Made by a program: the position numbers and the translations under genes
Origin: Variovorax sp.
Lineage (GTDB): Bacteria > Pseudomonadota > Gammaproteobacteria > Burkholderiales > Burkholderiaceae_C
Direction of reading: 5' to 3'
Assembly: GCA_017744935.1 (NCBI GenBank)
Contig: JAGIAI010000028.1
Span: forward strand, 92,573-155,680
DNA length: 63,108 nucleotides
Notes under the pieces: generated by a model
What the model was told of the DNA's origin: nothing
Seen by the model: the letters and a program-made list of their open reading frames with translations, nothing else
The model's database searches: none
Shown: piece after piece, positions 54,406 to 63,108 of the stretch
How positions within the stretch are numbered: the stretch's first letter is position 1
How the letters are laid out: each line of letters opens with the position of its first letter

Positions 54406-55171
54406 AGCTCCCAGGCCGGCCATCGCTTCGGCGGCCGCGCCCATCGTTCGCATCACCGCGCTGCGCAAGTCCTACGGCAACAACGAGGTGCTCAAGGGCA
54501 TCGACCTCGATGTGAAGCGCGGCGAGGTGATCGCGATCATCGGCAAGAGCGGCTCGGGCAAGAGCACGCTCCTGCGCTGCATCAACGGGCTGGAGGTGTT
54601 CCAGGAAGGCTCGCTCACCGTCGACGGCAAGCCGCTGCTGCACGAGAGTGCGATGGCGATGCGCGAGCTGCGCCAGCACGTGGGCATGATCTTCCAGAGC
54701 TTCAATCTGTTCCCGCATCTCTCGGTCGGCCGCAACGTGATGCTTGCGCCCACGCTCGTCAAGAAGCGCAGCAGCATGGAGGCGGCCTCGCAGGCGCGCA
54801 AGCTGCTGGCGCGCGTGGGGTTGGCCGAGAAGTTCGATGCAATGCCCGATCAGCTCTCTGGCGGCCAGCAGCAGCGCGTGGCAATCGCCCGCGCATTGGC
54901 CATGGAGCCGGCGGTCCTGCTGTGTGACGAGATCACCTCGGCACTCGATCCCGAACTGGTCGGCGAAGTGCTGCGCGTGGTCGAGTCGCTCGCCGATGAG
55001 GGCATGACGCTGCTGATGGTGACGCACGAGATGAACTTCGCGCGCAAGGTGAGCGATCGGGTGATCTTCATGCACCGGGGCCGTGTACATGAAATGGGAC
55101 CGCCTGCGGACCTGTTCGGCAACCCGCAGACGGCCGAGTTGAAACAGTTCCTTTCGTCGCTGCACGACTGA
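54389..55171 (+). CDS. Polar amino acid ABC importer, ATPase
   Basis: A 260-residue HisP/GlnQ-type ATPase. Walker A is GKSGSGKST, the signature LSGGQQQRVAIARALA, and Walker B VLLCDEITSALD. The D-loop and switch histidine are in DEITSALDPE and MLLMVTHEMNFA. A 25-residue N-terminal extension (MALVAEAPRPAIASAAAPIVRI) precedes the domain. Last gene of the importer; the DUF1439 gene follows after 55 bases. Confidence 0.95.
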   Translation: MALVAEAPRPAIASAAAPIVRITALRKSYGNNEVLKGIDLDVKRGEVIAIIGKSGSGKSTLLRCINGLEVFQEGSLTVDGKPLLHESAMAMRELRQHVGMIFQSFNLFPHLSVGRNVMLAPTLVKKRSSMEAASQARKLLARVGLAEKFDAMPDQLSGGQQQRVAIARALAMEPAVLLCDEITSALDPELVGEVLRVVESLADEGMTLLMVTHEMNFARKVSDRVIFMHRGRVHEMGPPADLFGNPQTAELKQFLSSLHD

Positions 55172-55226
55172 GCTTCAGATCGCCGGGCGGCGGGAACCCG
55201 TTCGTCTGTGGCAAGCTCGGAGCGGT

Positions 55227-55805
55227 ATGCGCAACCGCTCCCCCAACCTGTCCCGCCGTCTGATGCTGCGCACGCTGCTGGGCGTCGCCGCATTGCCCGC
55301 GCCGTTCGCAGCCATGGCCGGCTTCAACTTCTTCACGAGCGAATACACCGCGAGCCGCGAAGAGCTCGAAACGCAGATCGCGAAGCACTTCCCGGTGCAG
55401 AAGCGCTATGCGGACATCTTCACCGTGAGCCTGAGCAACCCGCAGTTGCGGCTCGACAGCGTGAACAACCGCGCCGCGATCACGGCCGCCCTCACGATCA
55501 ACAGCCCGTTGCTTCGACCCTCGACCGTCCAGGGCGTTGTCTCGGTCAGCAGCGCGCTCAAGTACGATGCGCCCGCGCATGCGCTGCGCTTGGATCAACC
55601 GCAGGCAGAGCGGCTCGAACTGCAGGGCGTGACCGGGCGCGATGCGGAGCGACTCCAGCAGATCGGCGCCCTTGTCGCGCAAGAACTGCTTCGCGACCAA
55701 CCGCTACGCACCTTCACCGCAGAAGAGCTGACTGTTGGACGCAAGACCTATGAGATCGGAGCCATCACGGTGCAAAACGACGGCATTACGGTAGAGCTCA
55801 AATGA
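55227..55805 (+). CDS. DUF1439 secreted protein
   Basis: A 192-residue protein. The signal region NLSRRLMLRTLLGVAALPAPFAAMA has a twin-arginine-like pair. The mature part is DUF1439, with FFTSEYTASREELETQIAKHFPVQKRYADIFTVSLSNPQLRLDSVNNR and a lipid-binding-like beta fold (LEA/SMP-like groove by family resemblance). E. coli YceB is the best-known member, a lipoprotein; here no lipobox is evident. Its stop overlaps the start of the phosphodiesterase gene (ATGA), so the two probably act on envelope lipids. Confidence 0.87.
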   Translation: MRNRSPNLSRRLMLRTLLGVAALPAPFAAMAGFNFFTSEYTASREELETQIAKHFPVQKRYADIFTVSLSNPQLRLDSVNNRAAITAALTINSPLLRPSTVQGVVSVSSALKYDAPAHALRLDQPQAERLELQGVTGRDAERLQQIGALVAQELLRDQPLRTFTAEELTVGRKTYEIGAITVQNDGITVELK

Positions 55806-56779
55806 AGCTCGCCGCTCTCATCGCGACAGCGGCGCTCGTTGCCGGGTGCGTCGCGCCGGCCCCCACGCCGCGCCCGGCCATCGATCTGCAGGCGCATCGC
55901 GGAGGTCGCGCATTGATGCCCGAGAACACGCTCGCCGCGTTCTCGAACGCGATCGGCATGGGCGTGACCACGCTTGAACTGGACATCGGCCTCACCGCGG
56001 ACGACGTCGTGGTGATCTCGCACGACACGGTGCTGAACCCCGACCACACGCGGAATACGCAAGGCAGATACCTGTCTTCGAAGGGTCCGGCGATCCGCAC
56101 GCTGACGCTCGCGCAACTGCAGACGTACGACGTGGGCCGCATCGATCCGGGCAGCGGATACGGCAAGCCGTTCCCCAAGCAATTGGGCCGCGACGGCGAA
56201 CGCATCCCCACGCTGGCGTCGCTGTTCGAGCAGGTGCGTTCGACGGGCGCGGACCAGGTGCGCTTCAACATCGAGACGAAGGTCGATCCCACCCGACCCG
56301 ATGAAACCGCGCCGCCCGAGCAGATGGTGCGCGCACTGCTGGCCGAGATCGACAAGGCCGGCATGGCACAACGCGTGACCATCCAGAGCTTCGACTGGCG
56401 CACGCTCGCGCTGGTGCGTGATCAGGCGCCGCAGATCCAGCGCGCCTATCTCACCTCTGCCCGCACCGTGCGCGACAGCCGGTGGACTTCGGGCCTGCGC
56501 ATCGAGGATTTCGGTTCCACGCCGCGGCTCGTGAAGGCCGCGGCAGGTGACGGGCCCGGCAAGGTCATCTGGTCGCCGGCCTTCAAGGACGTCACGCCCG
56601 AACTGCTCAAGGAGGCACACACGCTCGGCCTGCAGGTGTTGCCGTGGACAGTCAACGAGCGCGCGGACATGATCCGGCTCATCGACTTGGGGGTGGACGG
56701 CATCATCACCGACGACCCCGCGATTCTTCGCGACGTGATGAGCGAGAAGAACATGCCACTGCCGCCGCGCGGCCGCTGA
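55802..56779 (+). CDS. Periplasmic glycerophosphodiester phosphodiesterase
   Basis: A 325-residue TIM-barrel phosphodiesterase. The signal MKLAALIATAALVAGC has a lipobox (VAGC), so it is a lipoprotein. The active site has QAHRGGRALMPENTLAAF (His, Arg, Glu) and LELDIGLTADDVVVISHDTVLN (Glu, Asp, His). It hydrolyses glycerophosphodiesters to glycerol-3-phosphate and an alcohol in the envelope. It overlaps the DUF1439 gene by 4 bases and ends 4 bases from the convergent MerR gene. Confidence 0.93.
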   Translation: MKLAALIATAALVAGCVAPAPTPRPAIDLQAHRGGRALMPENTLAAFSNAIGMGVTTLELDIGLTADDVVVISHDTVLNPDHTRNTQGRYLSSKGPAIRTLTLAQLQTYDVGRIDPGSGYGKPFPKQLGRDGERIPTLASLFEQVRSTGADQVRFNIETKVDPTRPDETAPPEQMVRALLAEIDKAGMAQRVTIQSFDWRTLALVRDQAPQIQRAYLTSARTVRDSRWTSGLRIEDFGSTPRLVKAAAGDGPGKVIWSPAFKDVTPELLKEAHTLGLQVLPWTVNERADMIRLIDLGVDGIITDDPAILRDVMSEKNMPLPPRGR

Positions 56780-56783
56780 AAGC

Positions 56784-57257
56784 TCACACGTGGCGCGTAG
56801 CCCGTGCGCGCGGCGGGTCGGGCGGCGATTCACGATCGGCGCGCGCGTGCAGCGTTCCGATGATGTGGCACTCGGTATCGGTGCCATCGCAGCAATCGCG
56901 CAGCGCGATCAAGTCCTTTTCGAGCGAGCGCAGTTCACGCAGACGCTCGCGCACATGGCCGAGGTGGGCATCGAGCGTCACACAGGCGGCGTCGCAATCT
57001 GCCTTGCTGCGCAGATCGAGCGCGAGCAGCGTGCGCACTTCGTCGAGCGACATGTCCATCGCGCGGCACAGGCGGATGAAGCGCAACCGGTGCACGTCGG
57101 CGTCGCTGTAGACGCGGTAGCTGTTGTCGGCGCGCCCCTGCGGCGTGATGAGGCCTTCCTTTTCGTAGTAGCGGATGTTGGCGGCGCTCACGCCGCTTCT
57201 CGCGGCGGCATCGCCGATCCGGTAGGCGCCTTCAGCGGCATGGCTTGCATCCAGCAT
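56784..57257 (-). CDS. MerR-family metal-responsive regulator, CadR-like
   Basis: A 157-residue MerR-type regulator. The winged helix is about 12-60 (YRIGDAAARSGVSAANIRYYEKEGLI), followed by the dimerisation helix. Cys88, Cys123 and Cys130 match, by spacing 35 and 7, the Cys77-Cys112-Cys119 metal triad of CadR. Cd(II) or Pb(II) sensing is therefore likely. The tail has a further PPDPP segment. The start ATG at 57257 is chosen by the domain; an ATG at 57278 is possible. Unusually, no cadA-type efflux pump is adjacent, so its target lies elsewhere or at its own inverted repeat. Confidence 0.85.
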   Translation of the reverse strand: MLDASHAAEGAYRIGDAAARSGVSAANIRYYEKEGLITPQGRADNSYRVYSDADVHRLRFIRLCRAMDMSLDEVRTLLALDLRSKADCDAACVTLDAHLGHVRERLRELRSLEKDLIALRDCCDGTDTECHIIGTLHARADRESPPDPPRARATRHV

Positions 57258-57282
57258 GGTGAAACTTTGGCTTGACATCGAT

Positions 57283-57319
57283 GTTGCCGATGGTCGCAGC
57301 ACGCCACGCAATCGGCAAC
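57283..57319. promoter_or_regulatory. Inverted repeat upstream of the CadR-like gene
   Basis: GTTGCCGAT (57283-57291) and ATCGGCAAC (57311-57319) are perfect 9-bp inverted repeats with a 19-base spacer, 26 bases upstream of the regulator start. It does not match the usual short-spacer CadR operator, so it may be a different site or an mRNA stem. Confidence 0.5.
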
Positions 57320-57436
57320 TCATGCCGGCCTTTGTCCCGAGTTACACCGGACTTCTGTGGATAACGTTGTGGGTTGCGCGAGGACAGCAGGTGCCGCAGG
57401 TCCAATTCATGCGGGTTGCGGCTGAGTTGCCTGTAA

Positions 57437-58483
57437 ATGAGGCACATGAACAACCATAATCTTCGGATGCCTCACTCCCCCTCTGCCCCCGCCCCGCATG
57501 AAGGCGCCATCACCGACGTTGCCGGCATCGAAGTCGGCCATTTCACCGATTCGCGCCGCCCCACCGGTTGCACCGTCATCCTGGCCCGCGACGGCGCGGT
57601 GGCCGGGGTGGACGTCCGCGGTGCCGCGCCCGGCACGCGCGAGACCGACCTGCTCGCGCCTGGCAACTTCGTGCAGCAGATTCACGCGGTGATGCTGGCC
57701 GGCGGCAGCGCGTGGGGGCTGGCGGCGGCGGACGGCGTGACACGCTGGCTCGAAGAACGCGGCGTCGGACTCGATGTGCGCTACGGCACGCTGCCCTTGG
57801 TTCCGGCCGCCGTGCTGTTTGACCTGCCGGTCGGCGATGCGCGCATCCGGCCCGATTCGGCGGCGGGTTACTCGGCCTGCGAAGCGGCCTCGACCGCCAG
57901 CCCGGCTGAAGGCAATGTCGGCGCAGGCAGCGGCGCGCTGGTGGGCAAGCTCTTCGGCGTGCATCGCGCGATGAAGGGCGGCATTGGCACCGCTTCGGTC
58001 ACAGTCAATGGAGTCACGGTGGGCGCGCTCATTGCCTGCAACGCGCTCGGCGACGTGGTCGATCCCGATACGGGCCGGGTCGTCGCGGGCGCGCGAACCG
58101 AGGACGGCACGAAGCTGCTCGACACGCGCCGGGCCCTCTTGCGCGGCGACCTGCCGAAGCCGCTGCTGGCGGGCACCAACACCACGCTGGGCGTGATCGC
58201 GACCGATGCGGTGCTCACCAAGGTGCAGGCAAACCGGCTCGCAACCGCGGCCCACGACGGGCTCGCCCGCGCGATCAACCCCGTCCACACGATGAGCGAC
58301 GGCGACACGCTGTTCGCGCTCGCCACTGGCCGCGTGCCGCTGCAGGGCGACGCCCCGGGCATGACGGTATTGAGCGCACTGGCCGCCGAGGTGGTGGCGC
58401 GCGCGACCTTGCGCGCTGTGAATGCGGCGCGCAGCGTACGCACCGCGGAGGCCTACTTCCCTTGCGCGGCGGATCTCGCCTGA
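57437..58483 (+). CDS. P1-family (DmpA-like) N-terminal-nucleophile peptidase
   Basis: A 348-residue peptidase of the DmpA/P1 family, which autoprocesses into two chains. The predicted cleavage and nucleophile region is AGTNTTLGVIATDAVLTK (Thr as nucleophile, about residue 250). GAITDVAGIEVGHFTDSRRPTGCTVIL and LPLVPAAVLFDL (near 118) are also hallmarks. Such enzymes release N-terminal D- or L-amino acids from small peptides or amides. The ATG at 57437 is the longest start; those at 57446 and 57467 are also in frame and possible. No signal peptide. The 3' end overlaps the small convergent membrane-protein gene by 31 bases. Confidence 0.9.
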   Translation: MRHMNNHNLRMPHSPSAPAPHEGAITDVAGIEVGHFTDSRRPTGCTVILARDGAVAGVDVRGAAPGTRETDLLAPGNFVQQIHAVMLAGGSAWGLAAADGVTRWLEERGVGLDVRYGTLPLVPAAVLFDLPVGDARIRPDSAAGYSACEAASTASPAEGNVGAGSGALVGKLFGVHRAMKGGIGTASVTVNGVTVGALIACNALGDVVDPDTGRVVAGARTEDGTKLLDTRRALLRGDLPKPLLAGTNTTLGVIATDAVLTKVQANRLATAAHDGLARAINPVHTMSDGDTLFALATGRVPLQGDAPGMTVLSALAAEVVARATLRAVNAARSVRTAEAYFPCAADLA

Positions 58484-58680
58484 AGCACCTTGCACGCGAG
58501 CGCCGGCAGGTACACCACGGCGACCAGCAGGACGACGCCGGAGCCGGCACTCAGCAACAGATCGCCCGGCGACATGAGCGCAAACAGGTCCTGTCCGGCG
58601 ATGAGCAGCAACATCGACATCGCAAGCAAGGCCACAAGCATCTTGCCCAGAAGCAGCACATGAGTCTTGAGGTTCGTCAT
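58453..58680 (-). CDS. Small two-helix membrane protein
   Basis: A 75-residue protein with two hydrophobic segments (HVLLLGKMLVALLAMSMLLLIAGQ and LLLSAGSGVVLLVAVVYLPALACKVL) and a basic tail. It has no match I recognise. The ATG at 58680 follows the domain layout; a longer frame would add a Pro/Arg-rich start. It is convergent with the peptidase gene, overlapping by 31 bases. Confidence 0.6.
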   Translation of the reverse strand: MTNLKTHVLLLGKMLVALLAMSMLLLIAGQDLFALMSPGDLLLSAGSGVVLLVAVVYLPALACKVLQARSAAQGK

Positions 58681-58921
58681 GGTCCGGCGAAACGCGAATG
58701 AAGGGTTGGATGAAGTCCGAACAGCATCCAGGTGAATCCCCGCGGTCCTCCTGGCCTGCTGCCCGGTGCCTCTATTGGGCCTTGTGCGCTGCACTGCATC
58801 AATACACCGTGCGTCAGTGCCGAAGGCCTAGTCTTTTTGGCTGAACGCGCTATGCCTTGCGCGCCCCGTGCGAGCGCTTTGTAACGAAGGCTGCGCCAAA
58901 CCCACAGAAAATGCCGTGCCC

Positions 58922-60292
58922 ATGCCTCAAGCCATCCGACTTTTTCTCCTCTCGATCCGCGATCTCATCGCATCCGCCGGACCCATCGTCTTTCTCGTCA
59001 TCGGCTTGCTCGTCGCCGCGTACTGGTGGCTCCAGCCGCAACCGCCGAAGCAGGTCACGCTCGCGACCGGCCCGGCCGGCAGCGCCTATGCGGAGTTCGG
59101 CAAGCGCTATGCGGCCGCACTCAAGACCAACGGGATCGAGGTGATCCTCAAGCCCACGGACGGTTCGCTCGACAACCTGCAACTGCTGCGCAAGCACGAG
59201 GCGGACGTGGGTTTCGTGCGCGGCGGCAGCGCCGATCCGATCAAGGACGAGGAAGCTGGCCTGACGTCGCTGGGCAGCCTGTTCTTCGAGCCGCTGTGGT
59301 TCTTCTACCGCACGGATGCCGCACGCAAGATCGACCACAAGACCGCGACGCTGACATCCCTCACGCAGATGAAGGGCCTGCGCATCAACGTCGACAAGCC
59401 CGGCAGCGGCGTGCCGGACATCATGGAACGGATGTTCGCCGCCAACCACATGGACCCGGCCACGCTCAACCTGTCGAACCTGGAGCAGACGCCGGCCACC
59501 GAGGCGCTGCAGGCCGGACTGCTGGACGTGATCGTGCTGGCGTCGGCGCCGCAATCGCCGCTGGTACAGCGACTGCTGCGCGCGCCGGACATCCAGCTCA
59601 TGGATTTCGCGCAGAGCGATGCGTATTCGCGGCGCTTCTCGTTCCTGCAACCGGTGACGCTTCCGCGCGGCGTGGTCGATCTGGCGACCGATCTACCGCC
59701 GCACGATGTTTCGCTGCTCGCCGCCACGACGTCCCTTCTCGCGCGCGAGGAAACGCACCCGGCGATCCGGCAGCTCTTCGCGCAGAACGCGCAGACGCTG
59801 CACGGCGGCGCCGGCTGGTTCCATCGCGCCCGGGATTTTCCGAACACGCGCACCAGCGAACTCCCGGTGAGCCCCGAAGGCGATCGCGCCATCAACGGCA
59901 CGCCGCCGTTCTGGCAGCGATACCTGCCGTTCTGGGCAAGCAATCTCGTGGAGCGGATGTGGCTGGTGCTCGGCGGCTTGCTGGTGCTGATGCTGCCGCT
60001 GACCCGTGTTGTCCCGCCGCTCTACCAGTTCCGCGTGCGGCGGCGGGTGTTCCGCTGGTACGCGCGGTTGCGCGACGTCGAGCACAAGCTCGATACGCGC
60101 AAGGGCGAACGCGAGGCCCTTCTGAAGGAGCTCGACGAGCTGGACCGCGTCGTCAACAAGGTCGCGGTGCCACTGTCGTATGCCGATGAGCTTTATGCGC
60201 TGCGCAACAACATCTACGCGGTCCGCAAGCGCGTGATGGCGGGCATATCGCCACCCGGCGAGGCCGAAATGCCTTCGTCGCGATCGGCCTGA
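58922..60292 (+). CDS. TAXI-family binding protein with two membrane anchors
   Basis: A 456-residue protein. An N-terminal transmembrane segment (about 20-36, GPIVFLVIGLLVAAYWW) is followed by a TAXI-type solute-binding domain (about 45-330; VTLATGPAGSAYAEFGKRYAAAL and MERMFAANHMDPATLNL). A second transmembrane segment (about 345-368, MWLVLGGLLVLMLPLTRVVP) and an 86-residue cytoplasmic tail with a coiled coil (KLDTRKGEREALLKELDELD) follow. TAXI proteins normally serve TRAP transporters, but no TRAP permease gene is near. The double anchor and tail suggest signalling rather than plain uptake. The ATG at 58922 is used. Confidence 0.88.
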   Translation: MPQAIRLFLLSIRDLIASAGPIVFLVIGLLVAAYWWLQPQPPKQVTLATGPAGSAYAEFGKRYAAALKTNGIEVILKPTDGSLDNLQLLRKHEADVGFVRGGSADPIKDEEAGLTSLGSLFFEPLWFFYRTDAARKIDHKTATLTSLTQMKGLRINVDKPGSGVPDIMERMFAANHMDPATLNLSNLEQTPATEALQAGLLDVIVLASAPQSPLVQRLLRAPDIQLMDFAQSDAYSRRFSFLQPVTLPRGVVDLATDLPPHDVSLLAATTSLLAREETHPAIRQLFAQNAQTLHGGAGWFHRARDFPNTRTSELPVSPEGDRAINGTPPFWQRYLPFWASNLVERMWLVLGGLLVLMLPLTRVVPPLYQFRVRRRVFRWYARLRDVEHKLDTRKGEREALLKELDELDRVVNKVAVPLSYADELYALRNNIYAVRKRVMAGISPPGEAEMPSSRSA

Positions 60293-60565
60293 TCCAGGGC
60301 GCGAGACCTGCGGACCGAACACAGCCAGCGGTGCTCCTTCATCGCAGCGGTGACGGCCAGTTCGAAGACGCTCTCGCGAATGGGCTTGGACGCGAACCGG
60401 AATCGACGAACAGCAAACTGGCCTTGCTTTTCATTCTTCTCCCCTTGCGCCGCTGGTACCTGGAGGCTGCGGCCGCAGGAATATACACGCCCGGTTTCGA
60501 ATCCGGAACGGGCTTTCGTCCCCACGTGAGAGCGGAAAAGTGTCGTTAGCCCCGCAATTACCGGC
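60293..60565. other. Intergenic region with no supported gene
   Basis: About 270 bases between the TAXI and sugar-dehydrogenase genes. Short open frames exist on both strands, including one of 128 codons on the minus strand, but none has a clear start, ribosome-binding site or recognisable domain. Confidence 0.5.
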
Positions 60566-61855
60566 TCAGTGCTGAAGGCGGAGCAGCTTGCCGTCTGCAC
60601 TGTCGGTCAGGAGATAGATCCAGCCGTCGGGCCCCTGCCGCACATCGCGGATTCGCTCGTTGCGGTCCGCGAGCAGGCGTTCGCGCGAGCTCACCGTGTT
60701 GCCGTCGAGCACGAGCCGCCACAGCGCGGTACCGGCCAGCGCGCCGATGAAGAGATTGCCCTTCCACTCGGGCAACGCATCGCCCGTATAGAAGGTCATT
60801 CCGCTCGGCGCAATCGAGGACTTCGCGGTGCCGGGTGTCCAGTCCGAGCCGTCGATCTTCACCCAATAGGTCACCGGCTGTTCCATGCCCGCCTTGGCCG
60901 TGCCTTCGCCTACTTGCGTCAAGGTCCCGTATTCCTGCCCGTAGCTGATGATCGGCCAACCATAGTTGCGACCGGGCAGCACGAGGTTGACCTCGTCACC
61001 GCCTTGCGGGCCATGCTCGCTGATCCAGAGTTCGCCCGTCGTCGGATGCAGCGCGGCGCCCTGAGGATTGCGATGGCCGTAACTCCAGATGTGCGGCTGC
61101 GCGCCCGTGGCGCCCAGGAATGGATTGCCCGCAGCCGGCGCGCCATCGGTGGTGATTCGCACCACCTTTCCATTGCCCCGAGCGAGATCCTGCGCGAATC
61201 CGCGCTGCGTATCGAGTTGCCGCTCCCCGAGCGTGACGAAGAGATATCCGTTGCGATCGAAAACGAGCCTCGACCCGAAGTGCGCGCTGCTTTCGACCTT
61301 CGGGGACTGCCGATAGATGATCGTGAGATTGCGCAGGCTCATGTCTGCTGTATCCAGCTCGGCACGCGCAACAGCAGTGCCGTTGAGATTGGGACTGGTC
61401 GAGTCGCTTTCGGAGAAGCTGAAATAGATGCGCCGATTGGTCGCGAAATCCGGATCGATCGCCACATCGAGCAGACCGCCCTGCCCCACTGCGGCCACTG
61501 CCGGGACACCGCTGAGCTGATCCGCACCGCTATTGGCCGACGTGCCATCGGCATTTCGCAAGCGGATCTGCCCACCGCGCTGCGTGATGAGCATGCGGCC
61601 ATCCGGCAGGAAGGCGAGTGACCACGGTGTATCCAGCCCAGTCGCCACTTCGACGACCTTGAGGGTCATGGCGGCGGGCGGAGTGGCCGTCGAACCCGGC
61701 TGCGCAGCTGTGCCGGCGGGTGAATTGCCGGTCGTCGCTGCCGGTGTGGGACTGACGCCGCTCGACAACAGCGCGACATTGCCGCCGCCACCGCCGCCTC
61801 CGCATGCGGAGAGAAGGAAAAGTGCTGCGGCAAACGCACGACCCGAAGCCACCAT
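60566..61855 (-). CDS. PQQ-type soluble sugar dehydrogenase, lipoprotein
   Basis: A 429-residue secreted protein. Signal ALFLLSACGGGGGGG has a lipobox, so it is a lipoprotein. The mature domain is a six-bladed beta-propeller of the glucose/sorbosone dehydrogenase family (TGLDTPWSLAFLPDGRMLITQRGGQIRL, HFGSRLVFDRNGYLFVTLGERQ, WSYGHRNPQGAALHPTTGELWISEHGPQGGDEVNL). His, Arg and Asp residues expected to bind PQQ are in these segments. It oxidises aldose sugars in the periplasm. No PQQ-synthesis genes are in the window. Confidence 0.92.
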   Translation of the reverse strand: MVASGRAFAAALFLLSACGGGGGGGNVALLSSGVSPTPAATTGNSPAGTAAQPGSTATPPAAMTLKVVEVATGLDTPWSLAFLPDGRMLITQRGGQIRLRNADGTSANSGADQLSGVPAVAAVGQGGLLDVAIDPDFATNRRIYFSFSESDSTSPNLNGTAVARAELDTADMSLRNLTIIYRQSPKVESSAHFGSRLVFDRNGYLFVTLGERQLDTQRGFAQDLARGNGKVVRITTDGAPAAGNPFLGATGAQPHIWSYGHRNPQGAALHPTTGELWISEHGPQGGDEVNLVLPGRNYGWPIISYGQEYGTLTQVGEGTAKAGMEQPVTYWVKIDGSDWTPGTAKSSIAPSGMTFYTGDALPEWKGNLFIGALAGTALWRLVLDGNTVSSRERLLADRNERIRDVRQGPDGWIYLLTDSADGKLLRLQH

Positions 61856-61946
61856 TTCTGCTCCTTCGACGCCATTGCGCCGATCTGGAATGGTGGAAGT
61901 TTGCTCCGAAACTGCGCACCCGGCGCCTCGGCCGGGCCGGCCCCGA

Positions 61947-63108
<1,162 letters not shown>

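Noticed and set aside
60214..60600. A 128-codon minus-strand frame in the gap before the sugar dehydrogenase gene
   Set aside because: No clear start signal or domain, and it overlaps both flanking genes, so it is not supported as a gene.

Overview
The window is GC-rich chromosomal DNA, almost fully packed with genes, from what looks like a Burkholderiales betaproteobacterium. Gene style suggests Comamonadaceae, most like Variovorax: many ABC uptake systems, duplicated liv-type clusters, orphan periplasmic binding proteins, a trimeric autotransporter with an extended signal peptide, and a tandem glycine riboswitch. That placement is an inference from protein style; no marker gene is complete. 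There is no rRNA, insertion sequence, prophage or CRISPR array.

Layout. 1-320 is the 3' end of rpoD with its terminator. 396-5493 holds a Bcr/CflA drug exporter, an HPP-CBS membrane protein, and a LysR regulator divergent from a DsbA-like protein and an NAD(P)-binding reductase, then an SRPBCC protein. 5556-10076 is the first branched-chain-type ABC importer (binding protein, livH, livM, livG, livF, minus strand). 10258-15165 has a GntR/FCD regulator divergent from a MetE C-domain-like enzyme, with GTATCC palindromes between them, followed by a glutathione transferase, a cardiolipin synthase and a dienelactone hydrolase. 15167-18732 has a ROK-family protein whose motifs are in circularly permuted order, an alpha/beta hydrolase, and a binding-protein/permease fusion of the osmoprotectant type with no ATPase gene beside it.

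18762-23593 is the glycine cleavage operon gcvT-gcvH-gcvP behind a tandem glycine riboswitch. 23614-26823 carries small secreted proteins and an ECF42-type sigma factor with its DGPF (YciI-like) partner, preceded by a sequence matching the ECF42 promoter motif. 26834-31370 is the second liv-type importer (livH-livM-livG-livF-binding protein, minus strand). 31518-36931 mixes a DUF3014 protein, a flavin reductase, a small protein, a Baeyer-Villiger-type monooxygenase, tRNA-Gly(GCC), an outer-membrane barrel protein and the tRNA 2-selenouridine synthase.

36903-42792 has a NitT/TauT-type ATPase with a C-terminal AAA-associated domain, a double-length permease, a carboxymuconolactone-decarboxylase-like protein, an MFS transporter and a divergent LysR regulator. 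42891-49922 has the trimeric autotransporter, an acyl-CoA ligase, OsmC and an AsmA-family protein. 49906-56779 has a GH28 pectin-type hydrolase with a likely sugar-acid-responsive operator upstream, a complete polar amino-acid ABC importer, a DUF1439 protein and a glycerophosphodiester phosphodiesterase. 56784-63108 has a CadR-like MerR regulator, a P1-family peptidase, a membrane-anchored TAXI binding protein, a PQQ-type sugar dehydrogenase and the 3' two thirds of ettA.

Together the genes suit a soil- or plant-associated heterotroph that scavenges amino acids, osmolytes, sugar acids and aromatic or carbonyl compounds. The observations most worth following up are the permuted ROK protein, the ECF42 unit with its promoter, and several palindromic operator candidates next to local regulators.
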